Below, in pieces: positions 16,193 through 24,764 of a DNA stretch of 31,055 bases. The notes beneath the pieces were generated by a model, which saw only the letters and a list, made by a program, of their open reading frames with translations, was not told where the DNA came from and did no database searches. Source of the stretch: JALQTD01 sp965657495. Lineage in GTDB: Bacteria; Bacteroidota; Bacteroidia; Flavobacteriales_D; Sanyastnellaceae. The stretch is taken from the NCBI GenBank assembly GCA_965657495.1, contig CBFHPD010000183.1, forward strand, positions 1 through 31,055. Direction: 5' to 3'. The stretch's first letter is position 1. The number at the start of each line of letters is the position of its first letter. The translations under genes and the position numbers were made by a program.

Positions 16193-17634
16193 GGCTCGTG
16201 GGTCCAAATGGCGTAACCGTGCCCCGGCAATTCCACTTCCCCGCCTTCCTTCAACAGGGGCTCCCCGAGCCGTAGCGTCAAATCCTCCACCGGCAACGAA
16301 ACCACTTGCAAGTCCGCGGAAAGGTTGGCAGCCACCACCACTTCGCTGCCCCCCAACTTGCGGCGGTAGGCAAACACCGATTCGTCGGCTTCCGTGGGCA
16401 ACAACTCCGGCCACGCCCCCTCTGCGCCATTCCACAAGGCCGGCTGTTCCTCCTTCAACGCATTCAGCGCCGTGAACAGCGGTGCGAGGGCATATCCGTT
16501 CCATTCCACGGTGTCCTTTTCAAAGAAGCGCAACCGCTTTTCGTTGGGGGCTTCCTGCCCCGAGTAAATCAATGGCATGCCAAACAGGGTGCTCGCCACC
16601 ACTGTCATCGCCGTCGCATTGTCCCCGTGGCGCTCTTCCACGGTGCCGCTCCAAGCGTTCTCATCGTGATTCGTAACGAAGAGCATGCGGTACGCCTCGC
16701 GCGGGTAACGCTCCTGTTCCTGTTCCAAAAAGCCACGCAAACTGTCGAGGGGCCATTCGCGGCTGCCCACTTGGTTCATTACGTGCATGCCCCCCCACAC
16801 ATAGCTCATGTCAAAGGCGCGATCGTGGTGTTCCGGCGCGTCCGCTTCAGCCAGCATGAACACATCCCGCTTTGCTGCTTCCAGGGCCAAACGCACCTGC
16901 TCCCAAAACGCGGTAGGCACCTTCTCCGCCACATCGCACCGGTAGCCATCGATGTCCGCCTCCACCACCCAGTACAGCATGGCGTCTTCCATGGCGGCGT
17001 AGAGCCCGCTCGCTTCACCGTTCTCCCAGTCCAACTGGGTCACATCCCACCAATCCGTTCCCAACGGCGGTTGGAATTGACCTGCAGAATCGAGCAGGAA
17101 AAACTCCGGGTGCTCCTCGGTCCAACGGCTGTCAAAAGCGGTGTGGTTCGCCACCCAGTCCAAGATGACCCTCATGCCCAACCCGTGCGCAGCGTCTACG
17201 AGCGACTTGAAATCCGCCAACGTGCCAAACTCCGGGTTGACCGCCTTGTAATCCTTCGCACTGTAGGGTGACCCCAAACTTCCACTGCCCGGCTCGGCCA
17301 CGTAGCTTGCTTGGTTTTCCCCGCCCTTGCGGTTGACCTCTCCGATGGGGTGAATGGGCATGAGCCACAAGATGTCCGACCCCAGGGCCGCGATGCGCGG
17401 GAGGTCGGCTTCGAGTGCCTTGAATGTCCCTTCCGGGGTGTGCTGCCTAACATTTACCTCATAAATGGAGGCCTTTTTCGCCCATTCGGGGTGTACCAAT
17501 ACTTCCGGGTCAATGGGAATGCCCGATGAGACCGTCGCCACCGAGGTGGGTTGCTGAACGGGAGCGCTTCCGCATCCCCACCAAGCCGTCGCAGCTACTG
17601 CCGCAACCGCCAAGGCCTGTTTTCCATTTTGCAT
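16189..17634 (-). CDS. GH13 alpha-amylase family lipoprotein
   Basis: This 481-residue glycoside hydrolase of family GH13 should cleave alpha-glucans. The N-terminus has a signal and lipobox, WWGC with Cys21, followed by GSAPVQQ; the acidic residues of the Bacteroidota surface-export signal are not evident, so its face of the membrane is uncertain. The barrel motifs are present: VILDWVANHT (156-165), GYRCDVA with nucleophile Asp234, LAEAD with acid/base Glu263, and TNHDEN with Asp324. A short C-terminal beta domain ends the protein. It has no starch-binding module and no SusC/SusD partner nearby. It is the first gene of a unit with mgsA (ATGA overlap) and prmC. Exact specificity (amylase, maltogenic or trehalose-type) cannot be read from the sequence. 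Confidence 0.9.
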   Translation of the reverse strand: MQNGKQALAVAAVAATAWWGCGSAPVQQPTSVATVSSGIPIDPEVLVHPEWAKKASIYEVNVRQHTPEGTFKALEADLPRIAALGSDILWLMPIHPIGEVNRKGGENQASYVAEPGSGSLGSPYSAKDYKAVNPEFGTLADFKSLVDAAHGLGMRVILDWVANHTAFDSRWTEEHPEFFLLDSAGQFQPPLGTDWWDVTQLDWENGEASGLYAAMEDAMLYWVVEADIDGYRCDVAEKVPTAFWEQVRLALEAAKRDVFMLAEADAPEHHDRAFDMSYVWGGMHVMNQVGSREWPLDSLRGFLEQEQERYPREAYRMLFVTNHDENAWSGTVEERHGDNATAMTVVASTLFGMPLIYSGQEAPNEKRLRFFEKDTVEWNGYALAPLFTALNALKEEQPALWNGAEGAWPELLPTEADESVFAYRRKLGGSEVVVAANLSADLQVVSLPVEDLTLRLGEPLLKEGGEVELPGHGYAIWTHEP

Positions 17635-17638
17635 GCCG

Positions 17639-17646
17639 CTAAGTTA
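17639..17646 (-). promoter_or_regulatory. -7 box of the amylase operon, four bases before ATG
   Basis: The minus strand reads TAACTTAG (TAnnTTnG), ending four bases before the amylase ATG. A TTG (minus strand, 17672-17674) lies 25 bases upstream, a little further than usual. The 48-base gap after parC thus seems to hold a promoter and not just a spacer. Confidence 0.45.
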
Positions 17647-17682
17647 GCCGAATTGGGATAAAGTGTAAAATCAACACGAAGG

Positions 17683-20478
17683 CTAGAACAAGGTCGGCTG
17701 GCTGTCGTCATCGGCCCGTTTGCGCTTCTTAAATGGCGAGTCCTCGCCGCTGTCCAAACGGGGCGCCTGGGCGGACGGCAACTCGGGCGGATCCAAGTCC
17801 CCTTGCGGAACGTCTCCGGCTTGGGCAGCAGCGGGATGGTCCCGCTTGGGAGCATGGGCTTCGCGGTGCGCTTCGAGCGCAGCTTGTTCTTGCTCTTCAT
17901 TGGGAGGGTTCAGCGTCACGTCCACGACGGGCAGCGCACTCAACTTGTTTCCGAGCGCCCGGATTCCTTTCACCGCAATGAAATCTGCCAACGCCACCAC
18001 ATCGTCCTCCCGGTCGCGGGTTTCTTTGAACCGGCGGTTGTAGCGAACCACGGCTTCCGGGTGGAACAACGTGGTCGCCACCCCCAGGCGCGAGTGCTCG
18101 TGATCGCCCACAAACCGGAACGGCTTTTGAACGTACTCGGGCAAGAACCGCTTGACATACCAGTCTTCCTTTTCGCCTTCGTAATACACCGCACTCACTA
18201 CGCGATTGGGATCCCACTTCTCGAGGTGGATCATCTTGTCGTCGAAATGCGTGCTCAAATCGTAGCCTGTGAACAAGTACTCTCCGGTGGAGAGGAACAC
18301 CAAAATGTGGTCGTCCCCCCGGAATTCTCCCAGGAACGTCCCGCGTCCCTCTGCGTTCAATCGCCGGACCGTCTCGTCGTACCATACCTGCAAAGCCCCC
18401 AACGTGGACACCCCCTCTTCGCTCAATTCAATCCGTTTGATGGGGAACTTCGACACGAGGTTTCCGCCGGCTCCCCGGCCTTTGATTCCGATTTCCGAGA
18501 AGTCCACATCGAACTTCAGTTTCTTGAGCCGCTGGTTGGCCCTCAGGTGCACCGTCACCACTTCGGCTTCGCCGTTCGGGTTGGCTGTGAAGTAAAGGAC
18601 CCGCGATTTGGGCGTCCCCTTCGTGACGTCATACTCCTTGTCCCGGGTGCTGCTGGTCACGGCAAACCGCTTCACCATGCTCCGGCCACTGGCTCCGTCG
18701 AGGTAAATGGCATTGTAAACCGTGCGGTCATCCCCCTTCTTCCAAATCCCAACGTGTAAGATTTCCTTCCCAAAGAAGGCCTTCTGGGATACCTTGCTGA
18801 CCGAGTATTTTCCGTCCTTCCGGAACACGATGATGTCGTCAATGTCGCTGCAATCGCAAACGAATTCGCCTTCTCCCCGCTTCATTCCCGTTCCAACAAA
18901 CCCCTCTGCATAATTCGCGTAGAGCTTCACGTTTGCCACGGCCACTTCCGCTGCTGAAATGGATTCAAACGTCCGCAGTTCCGTCTTGCGCTCCCGCCCC
19001 TTGCCGTATTTCTTCTTCAGCATGCGGAACCAGTCGATGGCGTATTCGGTGAGGTTGGCCAAATGGTGGCGCACCCGCTCGATGTCTTCCTCCAACGCTG
19101 CGATGAGCTGGTCCGCCTTGAACCCGTCGAACTTGGAAATCCGCTTGATCTTGATTTCGGTCAACCGCGTCACGTCGTCATCGGTAACCGCCCGGACGAG
19201 GTGCTTGACGTGCGGCTCGAGCCCTTTGTGGATGGTCTGCAAGATCTCTTCCCACGTTTCACACTCCTCGATGTCCCGGTAGATCCGGTTTTCGATGAAG
19301 ATCTTTTCGAGGGAGGCAAAATGCCATTTCTCTTGCAGCTCGCCGAGTTCAATCTCCAGCTCCAACTTGAGCAAGTTCCGGGTCAAATTGGCTGAGATCT
19401 TCAGCAATTCTTTGACCCCCAAAAAATGCGGCTTGTCGTTCAGAATGACCACCGAATTGGGAGCCAAACTCACCTCACAATCGGTGAAGGCATACAGGGC
19501 GTCGATGGTCTTATCGGGGGACACGTTGTTCGCGAGGTGGATGACCACCTCTACGTGCTCCGCGGTGTTGTCCTCGACCTTCTTGATCTTGATCTTGCCC
19601 TTCTCGTTGGCCTTGAGGATGCTGTCAATCAGCGACCCCGTGGTCACACCGAAGGGCAACTCTTTGACGACCAACGTTTTCGCGTCTTCCTTCTCGATGC
19701 GCGCCCGCACCCGAACGCGGCCTCCCCGCAGCCCGTCGTTGTAATTCTCCACATCCGCCATCCCGCCCGTCGGGAAATCCGGCACCAAGGTGAACGACTT
19801 TCCCTGCAAGGCGGCAACGCTTGCATCGAGCAGCTCCACGAAGTTGTGCGGCAGCGTCTTGCACGCGAGGCCCACTGCAATCCCTTCCACCCCTTGCGCC
19901 AACAGGAGCGGAAACTTCACCGGCAGCGTTTCCGGCTCGCGGTTCCGTCCATCATAACTCGCCAACCAATTCGTGGTCTTCGCATTGAAGCACACCTCCT
20001 TTCCAAACTTGCTCAGGCGCACCTCAATGTAACGCGGAGCAGCCGCCCGGTCCCCTGTGAGGATGTTTCCCCAGTTTCCTTGGCAGTCCAAAAGGAGTTC
20101 GCGCTGGCCGATTTGGACCATCGCATCCCCGATGCTCGCGTCCCCGTGCGGGTGGAACTTCATCGTGTTACCGATGACATTGGCTACCTTGTGGAAGCGG
20201 CCATCGTCCATCTCGTTCAAGCTGTGCAAAATCCGGCGCTGCACCGGCTTCAGCCCGTCGTGTTGGTGGGGAACGGCTCGTTCGAGGATGACGTACGAAG
20301 CGTAATCCAGGAAGTAGTCGTTGTACATCCCGCTGACCTTGATGACCCGCTCGAGCTCCTCGCCCTCTACCGCATCGTCGAGCACCTCAGCATCCTCGAT
20401 CTCATCGCTTTCGTCGCGCGGAGTGGGCGCGTCATCGCCCTCCAACTCCTCGTTGTGTTCTTCTGGGAATTCACTCAT
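17683..20478 (-). CDS. parC: DNA topoisomerase IV subunit A
   Basis: ParC is the DNA-cleaving subunit that decatenates chromosomes with ParE. This 931-residue protein starts with an acidic tail (1-45), then the winged-helix domain with HPHGDASIGDAM (109-120) and the catalytic tyrosine Tyr150 (APRYIE). The tower and coiled coil follow, then a beta-pinwheel C-terminal domain (from about residue 620, with RVLYFTANPNGEAE and GIKGRGAGGN). A charged, Pro/Lys-rich tail ends KKRKRADDDSQPTLF. At the position of GyrA Ser83 there is Ala114, and at Asp87 there is Asp118. The start overlaps the parE stop (ATGA), so the subunits are made in step. I call it ParC and not GyrA by the partner gene and by the C-terminal domain, which lacks a classic GyrA box. 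Confidence 0.92.
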   Translation of the reverse strand: MSEFPEEHNEELEGDDAPTPRDESDEIEDAEVLDDAVEGEELERVIKVSGMYNDYFLDYASYVILERAVPHQHDGLKPVQRRILHSLNEMDDGRFHKVANVIGNTMKFHPHGDASIGDAMVQIGQRELLLDCQGNWGNILTGDRAAAPRYIEVRLSKFGKEVCFNAKTTNWLASYDGRNREPETLPVKFPLLLAQGVEGIAVGLACKTLPHNFVELLDASVAALQGKSFTLVPDFPTGGMADVENYNDGLRGGRVRVRARIEKEDAKTLVVKELPFGVTTGSLIDSILKANEKGKIKIKKVEDNTAEHVEVVIHLANNVSPDKTIDALYAFTDCEVSLAPNSVVILNDKPHFLGVKELLKISANLTRNLLKLELEIELGELQEKWHFASLEKIFIENRIYRDIEECETWEEILQTIHKGLEPHVKHLVRAVTDDDVTRLTEIKIKRISKFDGFKADQLIAALEEDIERVRHHLANLTEYAIDWFRMLKKKYGKGRERKTELRTFESISAAEVAVANVKLYANYAEGFVGTGMKRGEGEFVCDCSDIDDIIVFRKDGKYSVSKVSQKAFFGKEILHVGIWKKGDDRTVYNAIYLDGASGRSMVKRFAVTSSTRDKEYDVTKGTPKSRVLYFTANPNGEAEVVTVHLRANQRLKKLKFDVDFSEIGIKGRGAGGNLVSKFPIKRIELSEEGVSTLGALQVWYDETVRRLNAEGRGTFLGEFRGDDHILVFLSTGEYLFTGYDLSTHFDDKMIHLEKWDPNRVVSAVYYEGEKEDWYVKRFLPEYVQKPFRFVGDHEHSRLGVATTLFHPEAVVRYNRRFKETRDREDDVVALADFIAVKGIRALGNKLSALPVVDVTLNPPNEEQEQAALEAHREAHAPKRDHPAAAQAGDVPQGDLDPPELPSAQAPRLDSGEDSPFKKRKRADDDSQPTLF

Positions 20479-22328
20479 GCCACTTCGTCCTTTTCCACAC
20501 GGAGGTTTTCAATGATGAACTGCTGCCGGTCGGGGGTGTTCGAACCCATGAAGAAGGTCAACAAATCCTGAATACCACTGTCTTTGCCGATGACCACCGG
20601 GTCGAGCCGGATGTCTTCTCCAATGAAATTGCTGAACTCGTCCGGACTGATTTCCCCGAGCCCCTTGAATCGGGTGATTTCGGGGTTTTTGCCCAATTCC
20701 CCCATCGCCGCGAATTTCTCTTCCTCGCTGTAGCAATAGATGGTCTTCTGCTTGTTGCGCACGCGAAAAAGTGGGGTTTGGAGCACGTACAAGTGGCCTT
20801 TTTTCACCAAATCCGGGAAGAATTGCAAGAAGAACGTGATGAGCAGCAACCGGATGTGCATGCCATCCACGTCCGCATCCGTGGCAATGACCACGTTGTT
20901 GTAGCGCAGCCCATCCAAGCCGTCCTCGATGTTCAAGGCAGCTTGCAACAAATTGAACTCCTCGTTCTCGTAGACCACCTTCTTCGTTTTGCCGAAGCAA
21001 TTCAGCGGCTTCCCTTTCAGCGAAAAAACCGCCTGGGTTTTGACGTTGCGGGCCTTGGTGATGGATCCGGAAGCGGAATCGCCCTCCGTGATGAAGAGGG
21101 TCGTTCCTTCGCGGAGGTCATTTTTATCGCTGAAATGCACCCGGCAATCCCGCAACTTGCGGTTGTGGAGCGACGCCTTTTTTGCGCGGTCTCGGGCCAG
21201 CTTCTTGATCCCCGCCAAGTCCTTGCGCTCCCGCTCTGACTGCAAAATCCGCGCCTGCAAGGCCGAGGCCGTTTCCGGATTCCGGTGAAGGAAATTATCG
21301 AGTTCACGCTTGAGGAAGTCGTAAACGAAGCTCTTCAGCGAGGGGCGATCGGGCCCAACCTCGGTGGAGCCCAATTTCGTCTTCGTCTGCGACTCGAATA
21401 CGGGTTCCTCCACTTTCACAGAAACAGCGGCCTTGATGCCCGATCGGATGTCAGCCCCGTCGTAGTCCTTTCCAAAAAAGTCCCGCACCACCCGCACCAC
21501 CGCCTCGCGGAATGCGCTCTGGTGGGTGCCGCCTTGGGATGTGAACTGGCCGTTCACAAAACTTTGGTAGTCTTCGCCGTAGGCGTCCGTGTGGCTCATT
21601 GCAACCTCAATGTCCTCCCCTTGCAAGTGGATGATGGGGTAGCGCGGTTCGGTGTCCAAATCGTTTTGGAGCAAATCCTTCAAGCCGTGATCGCTTTTGA
21701 ACTTCTCCCCGTTGAGGTAAAGCGCCAGCCCGGTGTTCAAGTACGCGTAATTCCACAGCAAGCGTTCCACGTATTCCATGCGGAACCGGTAACCCTTGAA
21801 CACCGTCTGATCCGGGCGGAACACGATCAAGGTGCCGTTGCGCTCCTCCGAAGTTTCCACCGCCGTCTCTTCCAACAACTCCCCCGTTTCGAACGTGGCC
21901 AACTTGCGCTGGCCGTCCCGGTAGCTTTCCACAGAAAAGGATTCGGACAAGGCATTGACCGCCTTCGTACCGACCCCGTTCAACCCCACGGACTTCTTAA
22001 ATGCGCGCGAGTCGTACTTGCCTCCCGTGTTGATTTTCGAAACGCAATCCACCACCTTGCCCAACGGAATGCCGCGGCCGTAATCGCGCACCCGCACCTC
22101 GCCGTCCTTGATGGTCACCCGGATGCTTTTTCCGTGCCCCATCGCGTGTTCGTCGATGCTGTTGTCAATCACTTCCTTCAACAGCACATAAATGCCGTCA
22201 TCGGCAGATTGCCCGTCGCCGAGCTTGCCGATGTACATCCCGGGACGCATCCGTATGTGCTCCTTCCAATCGAGCGATCGGATGTTGTCCTCGTTGTACG
22301 TTACTTGTTCGTTCGCCTTGTCCGTCAT
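20475..22328 (-). CDS. parE: DNA topoisomerase IV subunit B
   Basis: ParE is the ATPase subunit of topoisomerase IV. The 617-residue protein has a GHKL ATPase domain (KEVIDNSIDE with Glu52 and Asn56; GRGIP at 84-88; GVGTKAVNALS), the transducer domain, and the TOPRIM domain. In TOPRIM, EGDSASGS starts at Glu415 and is followed by IATDADVDGMHIR, which holds the metal-binding acids. The EGDSASGS form, without the GyrB-type EGDSAGGSAKQGR, supports ParE over GyrB, as does the ATGA overlap with parC. The ATG at 22328 is preceded by a perfect TAnnTTTG box seven bases away. The gene is divergent from pepD across 203 bases. Confidence 0.93.
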   Translation of the reverse strand: MTDKANEQVTYNEDNIRSLDWKEHIRMRPGMYIGKLGDGQSADDGIYVLLKEVIDNSIDEHAMGHGKSIRVTIKDGEVRVRDYGRGIPLGKVVDCVSKINTGGKYDSRAFKKSVGLNGVGTKAVNALSESFSVESYRDGQRKLATFETGELLEETAVETSEERNGTLIVFRPDQTVFKGYRFRMEYVERLLWNYAYLNTGLALYLNGEKFKSDHGLKDLLQNDLDTEPRYPIIHLQGEDIEVAMSHTDAYGEDYQSFVNGQFTSQGGTHQSAFREAVVRVVRDFFGKDYDGADIRSGIKAAVSVKVEEPVFESQTKTKLGSTEVGPDRPSLKSFVYDFLKRELDNFLHRNPETASALQARILQSERERKDLAGIKKLARDRAKKASLHNRKLRDCRVHFSDKNDLREGTTLFITEGDSASGSITKARNVKTQAVFSLKGKPLNCFGKTKKVVYENEEFNLLQAALNIEDGLDGLRYNNVVIATDADVDGMHIRLLLITFFLQFFPDLVKKGHLYVLQTPLFRVRNKQKTIYCYSEEEKFAAMGELGKNPEITRFKGLGEISPDEFSNFIGEDIRLDPVVIGKDSGIQDLLTFFMGSNTPDRQQFIIENLRVEKDEVA

Positions 22329-22335
22329 CTCGCAC

Positions 22336-22343
22336 CAAACTTA
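22336..22343 (-). promoter_or_regulatory. -7 box of parE-parC, seven bases before ATG
   Basis: The minus strand reads TAAGTTTG, a perfect TAnnTTTG, ending seven bases before the parE ATG. It predicts a leader of about zero to three bases. A -33 TTG at normal spacing is not visible. Confidence 0.6.
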
Positions 22344-22372
22344 CTGCCATATCCCGGAGGTCAGGCGGCTGG

Positions 22373-22384
22373 ATTTGGCCAAAT
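22373..22384. repeat. 12-base perfect palindrome in the parE-pepD gap
   Basis: ATTTGGCCAAAT is its own reverse complement and sits between the two divergent promoters. Its last base is the first base of a DnaA-box sequence. The half ATTTGGCC recurs at 22511-22518, overlapping the pepD -7 box. It could be an operator; no regulator is identifiable here. Confidence 0.5.
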
Positions 22385-22392
22385 TATCCACA
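22384..22392 (+). other. Perfect DnaA-box sequence
   Basis: TTATCCACA matches the consensus 9-mer TTATNCACA exactly and lies in the divergent parE-pepD intergenic region. No dnaA gene or cluster of boxes is present, so this is a possible DnaA-binding site and not an origin. A GC-rich genome would hold few by chance, but a single site can be accidental. Confidence 0.5.
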
Positions 22393-22507
22393 TTCACCGC
22401 ACCAAATTTCCGGCAGCTTCCCGGCGTTCAAGGAAGGAATTCATGAGCGGGGGGCAGAACTTTGTGCGCGGGCATGAAGGGGATTCGTTCGCTCGCGAGG
22501 TGGGTTG

Positions 22508-22515
22508 TAAATTTG
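22508..22515 (+). promoter_or_regulatory. -7 box of the pepD operon
   Basis: TAAATTTG is a perfect TAnnTTTG, ending 16 bases before the pepD ATG. TTCG at 22484-22487, 20 bases upstream, is a poor -33 candidate. This box probably drives the five-gene operon to 27296. Confidence 0.6.
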
Positions 22516-22531
22516 GCCCAAAACCCAACCG

Positions 22532-23998
22532 ATGAGCCAAGCAGTCGCCTCCCTCGAACCCCGCGCCTTGTGGGAACACTTCGCCGCATTGAACGCCATA
22601 CCCCGCCCTTCCAAGCACGAGGAGCGTGTGGTCGAATGGGCCATGGAATTCGGCCGATCCCGCGGCCTGGAGACCTCCCAAGACGAGGTGGGCAACGTGT
22701 TCATCAAGAAGCCAGCGACGCCCGGCATGGAATCCCGCCAAACGGTCGTGTTGCAAAGCCACCTCGACATGGTGTGCCAGAAAAACAACGACACGGACTT
22801 CGATTTCATGACCGAAGGCATCCGCATGGTCGTGGCCGGGGATTGGGTGCGCGCGGAAGGAACTACCCTCGGGGCTGACAACGGCATCGGCGTGGCGGCG
22901 ATTCTGGGGTTGCTCGATTCGAAAGACATTCCGCATCCGCCGCTTGAAGCACTGTTCACCATCGATGAAGAAACGGGCATGACCGGGGCGTTGGGCCTGC
23001 AGGGAGGCCACCTCGATGGGACGATCTTGTTGAACCTCGACACCGAGGACGACGACGAACTGTCCATCGGGTGTGCGGGCGGTGTGGATGTCACGTCCAC
23101 TTGCACCTACACGCCTGAACAGGTGGTGGAAGGGGCTGTGGGCATGCAAGTCACCGTGAAAGGTGGCAGCGGCGGCCACTCCGGGATGGACATCCACAAA
23201 GGGTTGGCCAATGCGAACAAAGTGATGAACCGGTTGCTGCTCGCTGCGTTCGATGTCCTGGACTTCCGGATTGCAGGGATCGACGGCGGGGGGCTGCGCA
23301 ATGCCATTCCGAGGGAATCCACCGCCACCTTGGCCCTGGCCGCAGAAGATGTGGACGGATTCCGGTCCGCCATGACGGCCTACTTTGAAGGGGTGAAGGC
23401 GGAATACGCCACCACCGATCCCGACCTGACGTTGGTGCTGAACGAGGTGGATGCTCCCGCGGGCGCCCTGCCCGAAGAGCTGCAAGAGGCCTTGTTGCTA
23501 GCGGTGCAAGCGTGTCCGGTGGGCATCCACCGGATGAGCCCGGATTTGGATGATTTGGTCCAAACCTCGAACAACCTCGCACGCGTGCAAATCGGCGCAG
23601 GCCAGGTCGCCATCCAATGCTTGTGCCGCAGCAGCGTCGACACGGAAAAGTGGGACCACGCGCGGAGCATTCAGGCCGCCTTTGCCCTCGCCGGACTCGA
23701 GACGGAATTCAGCGGAAGCTACCCCGGTTGGACGCCCAACCCCAAGTCTGAAATCGTGTCCTTGTTGCAATCGCTCTATGTTGAGCGCTACGAAGAGCAA
23801 CCGCGGGTACTCGCGTGCCATGCCGGACTGGAGTGCGGCATTTTGGGGACGAATTATCCGGAGATGGACATGGTGAGTTTTGGCCCCAACATCCGCGGTG
23901 CCCACAGCCCGGATGAACGCGTGCAAATCAGTTCGGTCCAAAAATTCTGGGGCTACCTGCTCGATGCCCTCACCCGCATTCCCGAAGCCCATGCCTGA
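22532..23998 (+). CDS. pepD: Aminoacyl-histidine dipeptidase (M20 family)
   Basis: PepD is a cytoplasmic zinc dipeptidase acting on dipeptides such as beta-Ala-His (carnosine). The 488-residue length is usual. Metal and catalytic residues of the M20 fold are visible: His77 and Asp79 (QSHLDMV), Asp116 (GADNGIG), Glu146-Glu147 (IDEETGMTGA), Asp170 (LNLDTEDDDE) and His430 (CHAGLECG). The lid domain lies between them. The ATG at 22532 is 16 bases after a perfect -7 box. It opens a run of five genes; its stop lies inside the surE start region (eight-base overlap). The link from peptide use to envelope genes is not obvious and may be only co-transcription. Confidence 0.94.
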   Translation: MSQAVASLEPRALWEHFAALNAIPRPSKHEERVVEWAMEFGRSRGLETSQDEVGNVFIKKPATPGMESRQTVVLQSHLDMVCQKNNDTDFDFMTEGIRMVVAGDWVRAEGTTLGADNGIGVAAILGLLDSKDIPHPPLEALFTIDEETGMTGALGLQGGHLDGTILLNLDTEDDDELSIGCAGGVDVTSTCTYTPEQVVEGAVGMQVTVKGGSGGHSGMDIHKGLANANKVMNRLLLAAFDVLDFRIAGIDGGGLRNAIPRESTATLALAAEDVDGFRSAMTAYFEGVKAEYATTDPDLTLVLNEVDAPAGALPEELQEALLLAVQACPVGIHRMSPDLDDLVQTSNNLARVQIGAGQVAIQCLCRSSVDTEKWDHARSIQAAFALAGLETEFSGSYPGWTPNPKSEIVSLLQSLYVERYEEQPRVLACHAGLECGILGTNYPEMDMVSFGPNIRGAHSPDERVQISSVQKFWGYLLDALTRIPEAHA

Positions 23999-24764
23999 TC
24001 GCCCCCTCATCCTCGTCGTCAATGACGACGGCATCACCGCCCCGGGAATCGTGGCGCTGACGCAAGCTGCATTGGAATTTGGTGATGTGGTGGTGGTGGC
24101 CCCTGACAGCCCGCAGTCGGGCATGGGGCATGCCGTGACCATCGGCAACATCCTGCGCATGGAGGAAGTGAGCTTTCCGGTGGAAGGTGTTTCGGCTCAT
24201 TCCACCACGGGCACGCCTGTGGACTGCGTGAAACTGGCCATTCACCGCATCATGCACCGCAAACCCGACTTGGTGTTGAGCGGGGTGAATCACGGGTCCA
24301 ACAGTTCCATTAACGTCATTTACAGCGGGACGATGTCCGCCGCCGTAGAGGGTGCCGTCGAAGGAATTCCTTCCGTGGGGTTCAGCCTGCTCGACCACGC
24401 AAAAACCGCGGACTTCTCTGCGGCGCAGGAAGCGGTGAAGCGCATCGTTCCGCGTGTGCTCGAGCACGGTTTGCCCAACGGCACCTGCCTCAACGTGAAC
24501 ATCCCTAAAAAACCGTGGTCGGAAATCCAAGGCATCAAGGTGTGCCGGCAGTCCGCTGGGTATTGGGAAGAAGCGTTTGAGGAACGGCAAACACCGGGAG
24601 GTGCGACGTATTATTGGATGAGCGGCAAGTTCACCAACCCGGACCACGGGGAAGACACCGATGAATGGGCGTTGGAACACGGGTACATCAGCGTGGTGCC
24701 GACCCACTTCGATTTGACCGCCCACCACGCCATAGCACGGCTGAATCAGTGGGATTGGGCATGA
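23991..24764 (+). CDS. surE: 5'/3'-nucleotidase SurE
   Basis: SurE is a metal-dependent phosphatase that removes phosphate from nucleoside monophosphates and is linked to stationary-phase survival. The 257-residue protein begins PLILVVNDDGITAPGI, with metal-binding Asp12 and Asp13. It continues with VVAPDSPQSGMGHAVT, HSTTGTPVDCVK and GVNHGSNSS, all family signatures. The frame is open back to 23880, but the ATG at 23991 gives the canonical N-terminus and overlaps the pepD stop by eight bases. Its own stop overlaps the next start (ATGA). Cytoplasmic location is expected, as no signal peptide is present. Confidence 0.96.
   Translation: MPDRPLILVVNDDGITAPGIVALTQAALEFGDVVVVAPDSPQSGMGHAVTIGNILRMEEVSFPVEGVSAHSTTGTPVDCVKLAIHRIMHRKPDLVLSGVNHGSNSSINVIYSGTMSAAVEGAVEGIPSVGFSLLDHAKTADFSAAQEAVKRIVPRVLEHGLPNGTCLNVNIPKKPWSEIQGIKVCRQSAGYWEEAFEERQTPGGATYYWMSGKFTNPDHGEDTDEWALEHGYISVVPTHFDLTAHHAIARLNQWDWA

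Noticed and set aside
19426..20571. Open frame antisense to parC (381 codons)
   Set aside because: Shadow of parC; no motif or plausible start context.
22329..22531. Replication origin at the DnaA box
   Set aside because: Only one consensus box, no AT-rich unwinding tract of any length, and no dnaA or dnaN nearby.
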